From Lysobacterales bacterium (GTDB lineage: Bacteria; Pseudomonadota; Gammaproteobacteria; Xanthomonadales; Rhodanobacteraceae): a stretch of DNA of 64,000 nucleotides. This document shows positions 26,812-35,267 of this stretch, in pieces (position 1 is the stretch's first letter; each line of letters begins with the position of its first letter). The position numbers were made by a program, and so were the translations under genes. Under the pieces are notes generated by a model. The model was not told the DNA's origin. It worked only from the letters and a program-made list of their open reading frames with translations, and searched no databases. The stretch is from the NCBI GenBank assembly GCA_016707485.1, contig JADJHN010000001.1:62001-126000 (forward strand), written 5' to 3'.

Positions 26812-27903
26812 TCAACGGGAGATGACGCGATTGCGGCCCTTGGCCTTGGCGGCATACAAGGCCTTGTCGGCCGCCTTCAGAACTTCGCCTGGCGACCGCA
26901 GATCCTCGGCACGCTCGGCAAGGCCGATGCTGACGGTGATCTTGACCGTTCCGGAATCCTTGCGCTTGGCAACCTGCGCATTCTTTCTGCCAGCGCTGGC
27001 GCGGATCGGCACACGCATGGCGGCAATGCGCTGGCGCAGATCCTCGCAGGCATCACTCGCCTGGGCGACACGCAGGCCGGTGAACAGCAGGCAGAATTCC
27101 TCGCCACCGTAACGGTAGGCATTCGCACCGCGGGTTGTGCGCAACTGGTTTGCGACCGCCTTGAGCGCACGATCCCCCGCCGCATGGCCGTGTTGATCGT
27201 TGAATTTCTTGAAGTGATCGACATCGACCATGGCCAGGGCGAAATTGCCGGACAGTCGCGCCAGTTCCTCATCGAGCGCGCGCCGGTTCGGCAAGCCGGC
27301 CAGTCCATCGACAAAGGCCATGCGATACGAGACAAACAGGATCGCCGCAATGGCAAGGGCGCCGCTGATGGCCAGGAACTCGCTGGCACCGGCTTTGCGT
27401 GTCATCGGCAACAGGGCTATGGCAACCAGCAAAAGCATCAAGGCCAGTGCGACTTCCATCGGCGAACGCAATACTGCCCATCGCAGCACGCAGACCAGGG
27501 CCGCGGCAAAAACGATGCCCGCTGCCACCGAACCGCTGCGCCATGGTAGCCAACCCAGCGGAAACGCATCGCGAAGGCCCGGCCAGACATGCGCCGGCGC
27601 GGACAGGGTCAGCAGGATGGCCAAGGCCAGCAGGCTCAGCAGCAACAGGTTCCGTTTCGCCAGCAGGCGCCGCTCGGGCATGGCCGCCGCCGCCAGCAGC
27701 AGGCAGGGCGCAAACATGCGGAACGCCTCGACACTGCGCTCGCGCAACAATGCGGAACCCGCACCCGCCAGGCCGAGCGTTGCGCAAAACAGGATCGCCA
27801 GGATCATGAAGGCGCGGTTGCGCCTGAAGCCCAGCGCCAGCAGCAACGCGATGCCGGTGCACAAGGGCGCGGCCAGGATCGGCCAGAACTCGTTTGCGCT
27901 CAC
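26812..27903 (-). CDS. Membrane GGDEF diguanylate cyclase
   Basis: This is a 363-residue protein with six or seven hydrophobic helices (residues 5-190) and a C-terminal GGDEF domain starting about residue 200 (DGLAGLPNRRALDEEL). The active-site loop reads YGGEEFC, a catalytically competent GGEEF variant, and DVDHFKKFNDQHGHAAGDRAL carries the metal and substrate residues. I see no RxxD inhibitory site. The start is GTG with GGGAGAG upstream. It should make cyclic-di-GMP in response to an unknown membrane signal. It is 10 bp from the convergent YkgJ-like gene. Confidence 0.9.
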   Translation of the reverse strand: MSANEFWPILAAPLCTGIALLLALGFRRNRAFMILAILFCATLGLAGAGSALLRERSVEAFRMFAPCLLLAAAAMPERRLLAKRNLLLLSLLALAILLTLSAPAHVWPGLRDAFPLGWLPWRSGSVAAGIVFAAALVCVLRWAVLRSPMEVALALMLLLVAIALLPMTRKAGASEFLAISGALAIAAILFVSYRMAFVDGLAGLPNRRALDEELARLSGNFALAMVDVDHFKKFNDQHGHAAGDRALKAVANQLRTTRGANAYRYGGEEFCLLFTGLRVAQASDACEDLRQRIAAMRVPIRASAGRKNAQVAKRKDSGTVKITVSIGLAERAEDLRSPGEVLKAADKALYAAKAKGRNRVISR

Positions 27904-27922
27904 GTTCTCTCCCTTGCAACGC

Positions 27923-28594
27923 TCAACGCAACAGCTCGTAGGGACCGCCCCGCTCCAGCGCACGCTGCCAGGCGGGCCGGGCATGGATGCGCTGCAGCCA
28001 ATCGGCCAACCGCGCATGTTTGCGACCGAGTCCGCCACGCGCGGCAAACGCCTCGACCGGGAAGCTCATCTGGATGTCGGCGGCGGTGAATTTCCTGCCG
28101 GCAAACCAGTCGCGCTCCTTCAGCTCGCTTTCGAGATAGTCCAGATGCTGCCTGAGTTGGGGTTCGATGTAGCCGGTCAAGACCTTGTCGGCGATGCCCT
28201 TGGCAACCGGACGCACGAAAAACGGCATTGGCTGCGTCGGCAGGCGCGCGAATACCAGACTCATCAGCAATGGTGGCATCGCCGAGCCTTCGGCGTAGTG
28301 CAGCCAGTAGGTGTAACGGCGTTGTTCGGCGGATCCGGCGCGCGGCTTGAGTTTGCCCTTACCATGTTCATCGACGAGGTATTCGACGATCGCGCCGGAT
28401 TCGGCGACGACGATGTCGCCATCGCTGATCACCGGCGACTTGCCCAACGGGTGCACCTTGCGCAAGGCCGGCGGGGCCAGCATGGTCTTGGCATCGCGCT
28501 CGTAGCGGATCACCTCGTAGTCGAGGCCCAGTTCCTCGAGCAGCCAGAGCACGCGCTGAGAGCGCGAATTGTTCAGATGATGAACCGTGATCAT
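27923..28594 (-). CDS. Glutathione S-transferase family protein
   Basis: This 223-residue GST has an N-terminal thioredoxin fold (HHLNNSRSQRVLWLLEELGLDYEV, with a possible catalytic Ser in NSRS), the GSH-binding GKSPVISDGDIVVAESGAI and an all-helical C-terminal domain with the capping-box segment FTAADIQM. Substrate unknown. It lies 19 bp upstream of the GGDEF gene on the same strand; co-transcription is possible. Confidence 0.9.
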   Translation of the reverse strand: MITVHHLNNSRSQRVLWLLEELGLDYEVIRYERDAKTMLAPPALRKVHPLGKSPVISDGDIVVAESGAIVEYLVDEHGKGKLKPRAGSAEQRRYTYWLHYAEGSAMPPLLMSLVFARLPTQPMPFFVRPVAKGIADKVLTGYIEPQLRQHLDYLESELKERDWFAGRKFTAADIQMSFPVEAFAARGGLGRKHARLADWLQRIHARPAWQRALERGGPYELLR

Positions 28595-28762
28595 GGCTGC
28601 CCTGGCCCGATGGGTGCGCGTTCGGACTCGCAGCATGTCGGTTCCGTGGTGGACGTGGCAAGCTTCCGACCTTGGCAAAACCCCGCAATCGGCACGCCGC
28701 GTTCCGCCTGTCGCGGGGGAAGTGCCATCCGACCCTCAACTTCCCGTCGCGCAAACGCTCGC

Positions 28763-29665
28763 ATGCCTCTGCATCGATATTTCCAACTCGACGTTTTCAG
28801 CCGCCATCCGGGCGGCGGCAATCCACTGGGCGTGGTCGTCGCCGCCGACGACTGGAGCGAGGCGGCCATGCAGGCATTCGCCAAGTGGACCGACATTGTC
28901 GAAACGACGTTCCTGCTGCGTCCTTCGACGCCTGCGGCAAGCTATCGATTGCGCATCTTCACGCCGACCCGGGAAATCGCGTTTGCCGGGCATCCGTCGA
29001 TTGGCAGCGCGCATGTCGCCCTGCTCTCGGGCTTTGCCCGGGCCAGCGAGGGCCAGATGATCCAGGAATGCGAGGCCGGCTTGTTGCCGATCCGGGTCGA
29101 GGATGATCGCGACCAGCGCAGGATTTTCATCCAGGCACCGAAGGCAAGGGTGCTGAAGGTGGGTGTCGAGCCGGGCAGCTTGCTGGCGACAACGCTGAAG
29201 AAGGTCAAACTCGGCGCGCTTGCGCCGGCCTTTGTCGAGGGCGGGCGACGCTGGTGGCTGGCGGAGATTGCCGATGTCGCCTCCTTGCGCGCCTGGCAGC
29301 CCGATCACGCCTCGATCCGCAAGATCGCGCTGGACAGCGACAGTCTCGGCCTGTGCGTGTTCGCGCGCAGCAATGAGCCCGGCCATGAACTCGTGTTGCG
29401 CGCATTTCCGGCCGGCGTCGGCATCGTCGAGGATCCGGCCTCGGGTGCGGCGAACGGACTGGTCGCGGCCTATATCGCGCACGCCGAACCGGATGGACCG
29501 TTGGCGCGCGGTTACACGGTCAGCCAGGGCCGCGAAATCGGCCATGACGCCGAACTGACCCTGCGCATCGATGCCGATGCCACCGTCTGGGTGGGCGGGC
29601 AAACGCAGACCGTGGTCCGCGGTGAGGTGGAGTGGCCTTGGACGGGAGTCGGGAATGGGGAATAG
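28763..29665 (+). CDS. PhzF-family isomerase/epimerase
   Basis: This 300-residue protein has the PhzF two-lobed fold. Signature segments are YFQLDVFSRHPGGGNPLGVV, WTDIVETTFLL (conserved catalytic Glu), RIFTPTREIAFAGHPSIGSA and EDPASGAANGLVAAY. The in-family substrate is unknown unless a phenazine cluster is present, and none is. The start at 28763 (MPLHRYFQLDVF) is by family; the frame is open for over 1.5 kb upstream because it runs antisense through GST and GGDEF genes. Its last six codons (GVGNGE) come from the repeat element at its 3' end. Confidence 0.88.
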   Translation: MPLHRYFQLDVFSRHPGGGNPLGVVVAADDWSEAAMQAFAKWTDIVETTFLLRPSTPAASYRLRIFTPTREIAFAGHPSIGSAHVALLSGFARASEGQMIQECEAGLLPIRVEDDRDQRRIFIQAPKARVLKVGVEPGSLLATTLKKVKLGALAPAFVEGGRRWWLAEIADVASLRAWQPDHASIRKIALDSDSLGLCVFARSNEPGHELVLRAFPAGVGIVEDPASGAANGLVAAYIAHAEPDGPLARGYTVSQGREIGHDAELTLRIDADATVWVGGQTQTVVRGEVEWPWTGVGNGE

Positions 29666-29773
29666 GGAATTGGTCAAAGCGAAGCGCGAAACGAGCGTCC
29701 CGCCCAGATATCGGTGCCGGCATGAAACCGCTTTACCGATTCCCCATTCTCTACTCCCTGTTCCCGACCAATC
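29641..29773. repeat. GGGAAT-rich inverted repeat element between convergent genes
   Basis: The left arm (29641-29675: GGGAGTCGGGAATGGGG, then AATAGGGAATTGGTC) is mirrored imperfectly by the right arm (29736-29773: CCGATTCCCCATTCTC, then TACTCCCTGTTCCCGACC). The arms enclose about 60 bp. It overlaps the last codons of the PhzF gene and touches the stop of the metallo-beta-lactamase gene. It looks like a small mobile intergenic element that may act as a two-way terminator. Confidence 0.6.
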
Positions 29774-30737
29774 ACCTCCTCCCGTGATCAAGCCAGATCT
29801 CCAGGCCTTGCGCGTTCAACTCGATATCCGATGACAACAGCTCGTGCATGTGTTGCGGTGACATCGTGCAACCGTGGGCAGTGGCGCGAGCGAGATAGAG
29901 TTCGGCCAGTTTCCGCTTGAGAAACTCATGCCGATCCGCCAGGCCCGTGCTGGATTCGGCTATGGCAACCATGGCATCGATCTGCTCGAACAAGTCGCGG
30001 CCGAGGCGCTCGACGTCGCTGACCCGGCTGTAATGGGTCAGGAACATGGCTTCCGGCTTGTACAGCAACATGCGTGCAATCGAGCCCTTCAGCGCGACCG
30101 GGTCGAACTGCACCGGCGTCGAGGTCGGCAGGATGAAGGCACCCTTGTCGGTATCGAACTCGCGGTAGGAAAGACCAAACGTGTCGCCACTGAAGAACGA
30201 GCGGCTGCGTTCGTCCCAGACCGAGAAATGATGTCGTGCATGGCCCGGCGTATCCAGGCAGCGCAGGCGGCGGCCGGCAAACTCGATGACCGCCTCGTCA
30301 CGGATCTCGATGACCCGCTCGGCTGCCACCGGCACCAGGTCGCCATAGGTGCGCTGAACTTCCTCGGTGCCGTAGACCGACGATGCGCTGGCCACCAGGC
30401 GGGCTGGATTGATCATGTGCGGCGCACCGCGTGGATGCACGGCGAGCCTGGCGACCGGCAAATGGCGGAGCATCTCGCCGGCACCGCCGGCATGATCGAG
30501 GTGGACATGGGTGACGATGACGTAATCGACCTTCTCGCGGGCGATGCCCTTGGCCTCAAGTTCGGCAAGCAGGAACGGAATCGAATAGTTGGTGCCGACA
30601 TCGATGAAGACCGCATGGCCATGGTCGACGATCAGGTGGCTGGCGTCGAAGCGCGGCCGATGAAAGCCGGTATCGATCGCCGTGATGCCGTGTGCGAAAT
30701 CCATGGATGGGTCTGCGCGTGTCGATGGATCGTCCAT
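29772..30737 (-). CDS. Metallo-beta-lactamase-fold hydrolase
   Basis: This is an up to 321-residue MBL-fold protein. The metal motif THVHLDHAGG (about residue 77), a later His in DTPGHARHHFSVW, Asp in FFSGDTFG and His in FLTHYSR are all present, so a dinuclear zinc hydrolase is expected. The substrate is unknown; HxHxDH hydrolases include thioesterases, glyoxalase II and lactonases. A start at MDFAHGITAIDTG (30704) is equally likely. It is 39 bp downstream of the YcaQ-like gene. Confidence 0.85.
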   Translation of the reverse strand: MDDPSTRADPSMDFAHGITAIDTGFHRPRFDASHLIVDHGHAVFIDVGTNYSIPFLLAELEAKGIAREKVDYVIVTHVHLDHAGGAGEMLRHLPVARLAVHPRGAPHMINPARLVASASSVYGTEEVQRTYGDLVPVAAERVIEIRDEAVIEFAGRRLRCLDTPGHARHHFSVWDERSRSFFSGDTFGLSYREFDTDKGAFILPTSTPVQFDPVALKGSIARMLLYKPEAMFLTHYSRVSDVERLGRDLFEQIDAMVAIAESSTGLADRHEFLKRKLAELYLARATAHGCTMSPQHMHELLSSDIELNAQGLEIWLDHGRR

Positions 30738-30776
30738 GATCGCAGAGCAGGCGGCACAGGGGAACGCGGCATTTCC

Positions 30777-32036
30777 CTAATCGGATCGCAGGGCCTGGCG
30801 CAGGGCGACCGCGAAGGAAGGCGGCTCGCTGCGCAGCACGCGGACAGCGGCGGTTCCATGCCACTCGGCGCAGGCCTGGATGGCATGGGCGATGGCCGCG
30901 ACAAGGCCCTCGTCAACCTTGATGCCTGTTTGCAAGTGGATGCGCTTGACCTCGAATACACCGTCCTGGCGATGTGCCTTGGCGTCGAGTCGACCGACCA
31001 GGGCACCGCGATGCAGGATGGGCAGGACGAAATAGCCGTACCGGCGCTTTGCCTCCGGCACGTAGCATTCAATCGTGTAGTCGAAGCCGAACAGGACGCT
31101 GGCCCGTGAGCGATCCCAGACCACCGGATCGAACGGCGACAACAACGTCGTGTGCGATGCGCGCAGCTTTCCGGCAATGGCCTGTCGCGCGAGTTCGACA
31201 TGCCCGGCATGCACGTAAGCGAGGTTTTCCCAGCCGCGCACCTTGACCTGCAGCAGTTCGCCCGTCTTGACCAGTTCATGCAGGTCGGCGTCCTTGTGCC
31301 GCGGTCGCGTGCGGAAGTAATCGGCGATCCAGCGTGCCTGGGTGATGCCAAGGGCCTTCACCGAATCCAGGATGAGGCGGCGTTCGACGTCCTGCGTGCC
31401 GATCGGTGCCGCTTCGGCAGCGACGCCCATGCGCTGCATCACCCGCGCACTGAGATCGTAGACGCGCTGGAAGCGTTCGCGGCGGGCAACCATCAGTTCA
31501 CCGCGCGCAAACAAGGCTTCCAGCCAGCGTTTTTCATCCTTCCAACCCCACCAGCCGGTTGTCGCCCGGCGCGTCGCCTCGAAATCGGATGCCTTGGTCG
31601 GGCCTTGCTCGCGGATGCGCGCAAGCACCGCGTTCATGCCGGCGCGCTGCCCTTCCTGCGCGCGGGCGGCGTGCTTGCTTGCCCAGTGGTTGTCGCGCGC
31701 ACCGGCCGCCTGGTGGGAGCGATGCAGGGCAAATGCCTCACTCGGCGCGAAACAGGCCTCATGCGACCAGCATTCGAAGATTTCGCCGCGTTCGAGTGCT
31801 TCATCAAGCCAGCCGGCCGGGTAGCTGCCCAGCCTTGAGAACAACACCAGGTAGGGACTGCGCGCAACGACGTGGATGGTGTCGATCTGCAGCAGGCACA
31901 TGCGCTCGATTGCCGCCAGCACGTCGCCACGATGCGGCTTGCCCTGCGGCTTGCGCAGCAGGCCTTGTGCAGCGAGATGCAGGTTGCGCGCCTGCTGCGG
32001 ACTGATTTCCGCGGCGCTGTCGATCGGGCTTGGCAT
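30777..32036 (-). CDS. YcaQ-like winged-helix DNA glycosylase family protein
   Basis: This 419-residue protein belongs to the YcaQ/AlkX winged-helix family (HTH_42), whose E. coli member unhooks interstrand DNA crosslinks. It shows the family segment MCLLQIDTIHVVARSPYLVLFSRLG, ECWSHEACFAPSE, the winged-helix region GPTKASDFEATRRATTGWWGWK and the C-terminal LLSPFDPVVWDRSRASVLFGFDYTIECYVPEAKRRYGYFVLPIL. Glycosylase activity is inferred. The start at 32036 was set by homology. Confidence 0.87.
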   Translation of the reverse strand: MPSPIDSAAEISPQQARNLHLAAQGLLRKPQGKPHRGDVLAAIERMCLLQIDTIHVVARSPYLVLFSRLGSYPAGWLDEALERGEIFECWSHEACFAPSEAFALHRSHQAAGARDNHWASKHAARAQEGQRAGMNAVLARIREQGPTKASDFEATRRATTGWWGWKDEKRWLEALFARGELMVARRERFQRVYDLSARVMQRMGVAAEAAPIGTQDVERRLILDSVKALGITQARWIADYFRTRPRHKDADLHELVKTGELLQVKVRGWENLAYVHAGHVELARQAIAGKLRASHTTLLSPFDPVVWDRSRASVLFGFDYTIECYVPEAKRRYGYFVLPILHRGALVGRLDAKAHRQDGVFEVKRIHLQTGIKVDEGLVAAIAHAIQACAEWHGTAAVRVLRSEPPSFAVALRQALRSD

Positions 32037-32062
32037 GCGCCGATCATGCGCAGGCGCATCGC

Positions 32063-33274
32063 TCAGGGCAATGGTGGATCGAAGCCGTCGCGGAATATCA
32101 GGTCGTCCAGCTCGGCAGCGCCGATATCGCAACGCGAACCTTGCGGGCGCGAGATGCCGCGCGCATCGTCCGCCTCGCAGGCACCGGGCAGGCCGGCTGC
32201 GGCAGGACTGCCCCGTTCGAGCGCCGGGCTGGCCCAGGTCGGCGGTTGTGTTTCCACCGTGCCGCCATAGACCGCAAAGGGTTGCAGCAGCGGGTTGATC
32301 GGCTGCGCGGCGTTGCCGACCTGATCGCCGGGCTGCGCCCCGCCCAGCACGCACACCGTGCCGATATTGCCGATGATGTTGTGGCCGGCCGAGGCCAACG
32401 AACCGTTCATGCCGACAAGGCAATCCGGATTGACCAGGCTGCTGCCGCCAAGGCTGAGGTCGATATTGCGCGCGACGATGCTGTTGGAGATCGATACATT
32501 GGCGTTTACCTCCAATGCGCCGTCGCCAAAGTCGTCAAGATCGCTGTCGGCAATGTTCAGGGTCATGGTGACGTTGTTGAGAATTGCCGGCGCGTTGAAA
32601 ACCGCCACGGATCCCGAACCGGTGCTTGTGTTGGAATCAAAGGTGACGTTGCGCAAGGTCGCCGGGCCACCGCTGATCCAGAGTGCTCCGCCGTTGTCGG
32701 CGGCATTGGCATGGAAGGCGGAATTGACCACTTCGAGTGATCCGTCGGAGGCGATCCCGGCACCCTGGGCAGCGGTGTTGTTGACGATCGAACAGCCACT
32801 TACCACCAGGCTGGCGCCGGCAGCGGCGAGGATTGCCCCGCCGAAGATGCCATCACCATTGCGGATCGTCACCCCGGTGATCGTGACGGCTACCGGCTGG
32901 CCCGCTCCGGGCATCGCCAGATCGAAGACGCGATCGTTGCGGTCACCGCGAATGCGGGTGACGTCGGCACCCGCCCCCTGGATGGTCAGGCTGCTGCGGA
33001 CATCGAGGTCACCGGTCGAGTTTGCGTCTTCTCCTGCGCCGGCGCGATCGATGCGGTATTCGCCGGCAGCAAGCACCACAATGTCCGCGCCGCTTCCCGC
33101 CGCACAGCCGTTGAACGCGGTGTCGAGGTTGGCCGCAGTGATGGCTTCGCGCAGACTGCACTGGCCGTCGGCCGCAACCGTGTCGTTGGTCGTGGTCACG
33201 GCAAGCGTAGCGGCCGAGGCGCTACCCGTCAGCCCGAAGACCGCCAGGACCGCCAGCAACAAGGGAAAATGCAT
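32063..33274 (-). CDS. Secreted CSLREA-domain right-handed beta-helix protein
   Basis: This 403-residue protein has a signal peptide (MHFPLLLAVLAVFGLTGSASA). The CSLREA motif follows (GQCSLREAITAANLD, about 45-60), then many Asn/Gly/Val-rich parallel beta-helix repeats. A choice-of-anchor-Q-like end (GSRCDIGAAELD) precedes the short tail DLIFRDGFDPPLP. The IF-x-DGF tail recurs on secreted proteins of the Xanthomonadales and may be a sorting signal. The start was chosen at the signal peptide. It probably has an adhesin or surface role; function is unknown. Confidence 0.82.
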   Translation of the reverse strand: MHFPLLLAVLAVFGLTGSASAATLAVTTTNDTVAADGQCSLREAITAANLDTAFNGCAAGSGADIVVLAAGEYRIDRAGAGEDANSTGDLDVRSSLTIQGAGADVTRIRGDRNDRVFDLAMPGAGQPVAVTITGVTIRNGDGIFGGAILAAAGASLVVSGCSIVNNTAAQGAGIASDGSLEVVNSAFHANAADNGGALWISGGPATLRNVTFDSNTSTGSGSVAVFNAPAILNNVTMTLNIADSDLDDFGDGALEVNANVSISNSIVARNIDLSLGGSSLVNPDCLVGMNGSLASAGHNIIGNIGTVCVLGGAQPGDQVGNAAQPINPLLQPFAVYGGTVETQPPTWASPALERGSPAAAGLPGACEADDARGISRPQGSRCDIGAAELDDLIFRDGFDPPLP

Positions 33275-33438
33275 GGAAACACCTCGGCCGTGAAACGGAA
33301 TATCGACACGCTTTCGACAGCTCAATGCTAGCACCCGGGTAATTGGCTTGGGCAGTCTGATGCCGTGCATCGTGCAATAATCGGGTGCTAACCTTCGATG
33401 TCCAACATCGACGTATCAACCATTCACGGAGACTCATC

Positions 33439-34617
33439 ATGTCCGGCATCGTCATCGTCGGCGCCAAGCGCACCGCCATCGGTTCCTTCCTTGGCCAGTT
33501 CACCGGCGTCCCCACGACCACCCTGGGCGCCACCGCAATCAAGGCAGCGGTCGAGCAGGCCGGCGTGCCGGTCGCCGACGTTTCGGAAGTGATCATGGGT
33601 TGCGTGCTGCCGGCCAATCTCGGCCAGGCACCGGCGCGCCAGGCCTCGCTGGCCGCCGGTCTGCCGAAATCGACCGGTTGCACGACCATCAACAAGGTCT
33701 GCGGCTCGGGCATGAAGGCGATCATGCTGGCCCACGATCTGGTCAAGGCCGGCTCGGCCAGCATCGTCGTTGCCGGCGGCATGGAGTCAATGACCAATGC
33801 CCCGCACATGCTGCCGAATTCGCGCACCGGCAACCGCTACGGCAATTTCAATGCCGTCGACCACATGGCCTGGGACGGTCTGACCAATCCCTACGACGGC
33901 CAGTCGATGGGTGTGTTTGCCGAGGCCACGGCCGACAAATACGGCTTCACCCGCGAAGAGCAGGATGCGTTCGCGATCGAATCGGTCAAACGTGCGCAGG
34001 CGGCGATTGCTTCCGGTGCATTCGCCGAGGAGATCGTCGCGGTCACGGTGTCCACGCGCAAGGGCGATGTCGAGTTTGCCACCGACGAGCAGCCCGGCAA
34101 TTCCGACATCAGCAAGATCCCGACCTTGAAACCCGCCTTCCGCAGGGACGGCGGCACGGTCACCGCGGCAAGCTCGTCGAGCATTTCCGATGGCGCAGCC
34201 GCCACCGTCGTCATGTCTGCAGACGAGGCCGCCAGGCGCGGTCTCAAGCCACTTGCAAGCATCGTCGGCCATGCCACCAACTCGCAGGATCCGGAATGGT
34301 TCACCACCGCCCCGGTTGGCGCGATCGAACGCGTGCTCAAACAGGTTGGCTGGAATATCGGCGATGTCGATTTGTTCGAGATCAACGAGGCATTCGCGGT
34401 CGTGGCAATGACGCCAATTCGCGAACTCGGCATTCCGCACGCGAAAATCAACGTCAACGGCGGTGCCTGCGCCCTGGGCCACCCGATCGGCGCTTCCGGC
34501 GCTCGCCTGGTGATCACCCTGATCAATGCCCTGCGTAAGCGCGGTGGCAAGCGCGGCGTGGCCAGCCTGTGCATTGGTGGCGGCGAAGCGACGGCAATCG
34601 CCATCGAGCTGGCGTAA
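33439..34617 (+). CDS. Acetyl-CoA acetyltransferase (thiolase)
   Basis: This 392-residue degradative/biosynthetic thiolase makes or cleaves acetoacetyl-CoA. The acyl-accepting Cys is in NKVCGSGMKA (about 89), NEAFAVV and GHPIGASGAR carry the substrate His residues, and the second Cys is in SLCIGGGEA (about 380). GGMESMTNAPHM is a thiolase signature. The ATG at 33439 follows a GGAGA site; the frame-open extension to 33385 is not family-like. Use in branched-chain amino acid or ketone metabolism beside the MCC beta gene is plausible. Confidence 0.95.
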   Translation: MSGIVIVGAKRTAIGSFLGQFTGVPTTTLGATAIKAAVEQAGVPVADVSEVIMGCVLPANLGQAPARQASLAAGLPKSTGCTTINKVCGSGMKAIMLAHDLVKAGSASIVVAGGMESMTNAPHMLPNSRTGNRYGNFNAVDHMAWDGLTNPYDGQSMGVFAEATADKYGFTREEQDAFAIESVKRAQAAIASGAFAEEIVAVTVSTRKGDVEFATDEQPGNSDISKIPTLKPAFRRDGGTVTAASSSSISDGAAATVVMSADEAARRGLKPLASIVGHATNSQDPEWFTTAPVGAIERVLKQVGWNIGDVDLFEINEAFAVVAMTPIRELGIPHAKINVNGGACALGHPIGASGARLVITLINALRKRGGKRGVASLCIGGGEATAIAIELA

Positions 34618-34627
34618 CGATTTTTTT
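34599..34627 (+). terminator. Terminator overlapping the thiolase stop codon
   Basis: CGCCA / TGGCG form a short stem around TCGAGC in the last thiolase codons, followed by TAACGATTTTTTT. The stop codon lies between stem and T-run. The stem is short (5 bp), so strength is uncertain, but the seven-T run is clear. Confidence 0.55.
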
Positions 34628-34769
34628 CCATTTACCGGATTAGAGTGGACGGGTCGATTTCCGGCCTGTTTGAATCCTCAGGCAGTTGTGTGCCTGATCA
34701 CGAGCACTGCCAATGCGGCGGGCAGTGCCTCGAAAGCCCTGAAACGCTGCCTTTATTCGAGGGGATGAA

Positions 34770-35141
34770 ATGAACTTCACGCGTATTATTCTGGCTTCCG
34801 CACTGGCTCTGGGGCTGGCTGCCTGCGACAACTCCCAACAAAAGGCCCAGGAAGCTGCCGACGCTGCCGCCAAGGCAGCACAGGAAGCAGCCGCAGCCAC
34901 GCAGAAGGCGGCAGACGAGGCAGCCATGGCCGCCAAGACTGCGGCTGAAGCAACCAAGACTGCCGTCGACAGCGCCGCCGCGACGACCATGGACGCCGCC
35001 AGCACTGCCGCTGACGCGACCAAGGAAGCCGCAGCCGATGCAGCCGACGCCGTGGGCGAAGCCGCCGACAAGATGAAGGCCGCTGCGGAAGAGAAAAAAG
35101 AGGCCATCGAGGAGAAGAAGGACGACGCCCAGAAGCATTGA
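34770..35141 (+). CDS. Alanine-rich repetitive lipoprotein
   Basis: This 123-residue lipoprotein has a lipobox LGLAAC (Cys about 19). The rest is almost wholly Ala, Lys, Glu, Asp and Thr in 11-residue-like helical repeats (EAADAAAKAAQEAAAATQKAADEAA and similar), resembling LEA proteins or Lpp-like coiled coils. An amphipathic helix tethered to a membrane is likely. There are no catalytic motifs. It stands alone between two terminators, so it has its own promoter in the 152-bp gap. A stress or envelope role is inferred only. Confidence 0.75.
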   Translation: MNFTRIILASALALGLAACDNSQQKAQEAADAAAKAAQEAAAATQKAADEAAMAAKTAAEATKTAVDSAAATTMDAASTAADATKEAAADAADAVGEAADKMKAAAEEKKEAIEEKKDDAQKH

Positions 35142-35165
35142 TCCTGCTTGCTCAGTCATGATCCG

Positions 35166-35195
35166 CCGGCCGCCCTGTGCGGCCGGTTTCGTTTT
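35166..35195 (+). terminator. Intrinsic terminator after the Ala-rich lipoprotein gene
   Basis: CCGGCCGC and GCGGCCGG form a perfect 8-bp GC stem with loop CCTGT, followed by TTTCGTTTT. It lies 24 bp past the lipoprotein stop. This is a textbook rho-independent terminator. Confidence 0.88.
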
Positions 35196-35267
35196 CGCGG
35201 TTCGCCGTTCGCCCGGCATGACCCGCTATGATCCGGCCTTCCGGATCTCGACCAGAACACGCTCGCC

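Noticed and set aside
27230..28762. Very long plus-strand frame fused to the PhzF-like gene
   Set aside because: It is antisense to the GGDEF and GST genes, which have clear domains. PhzF homology begins only at 28763.
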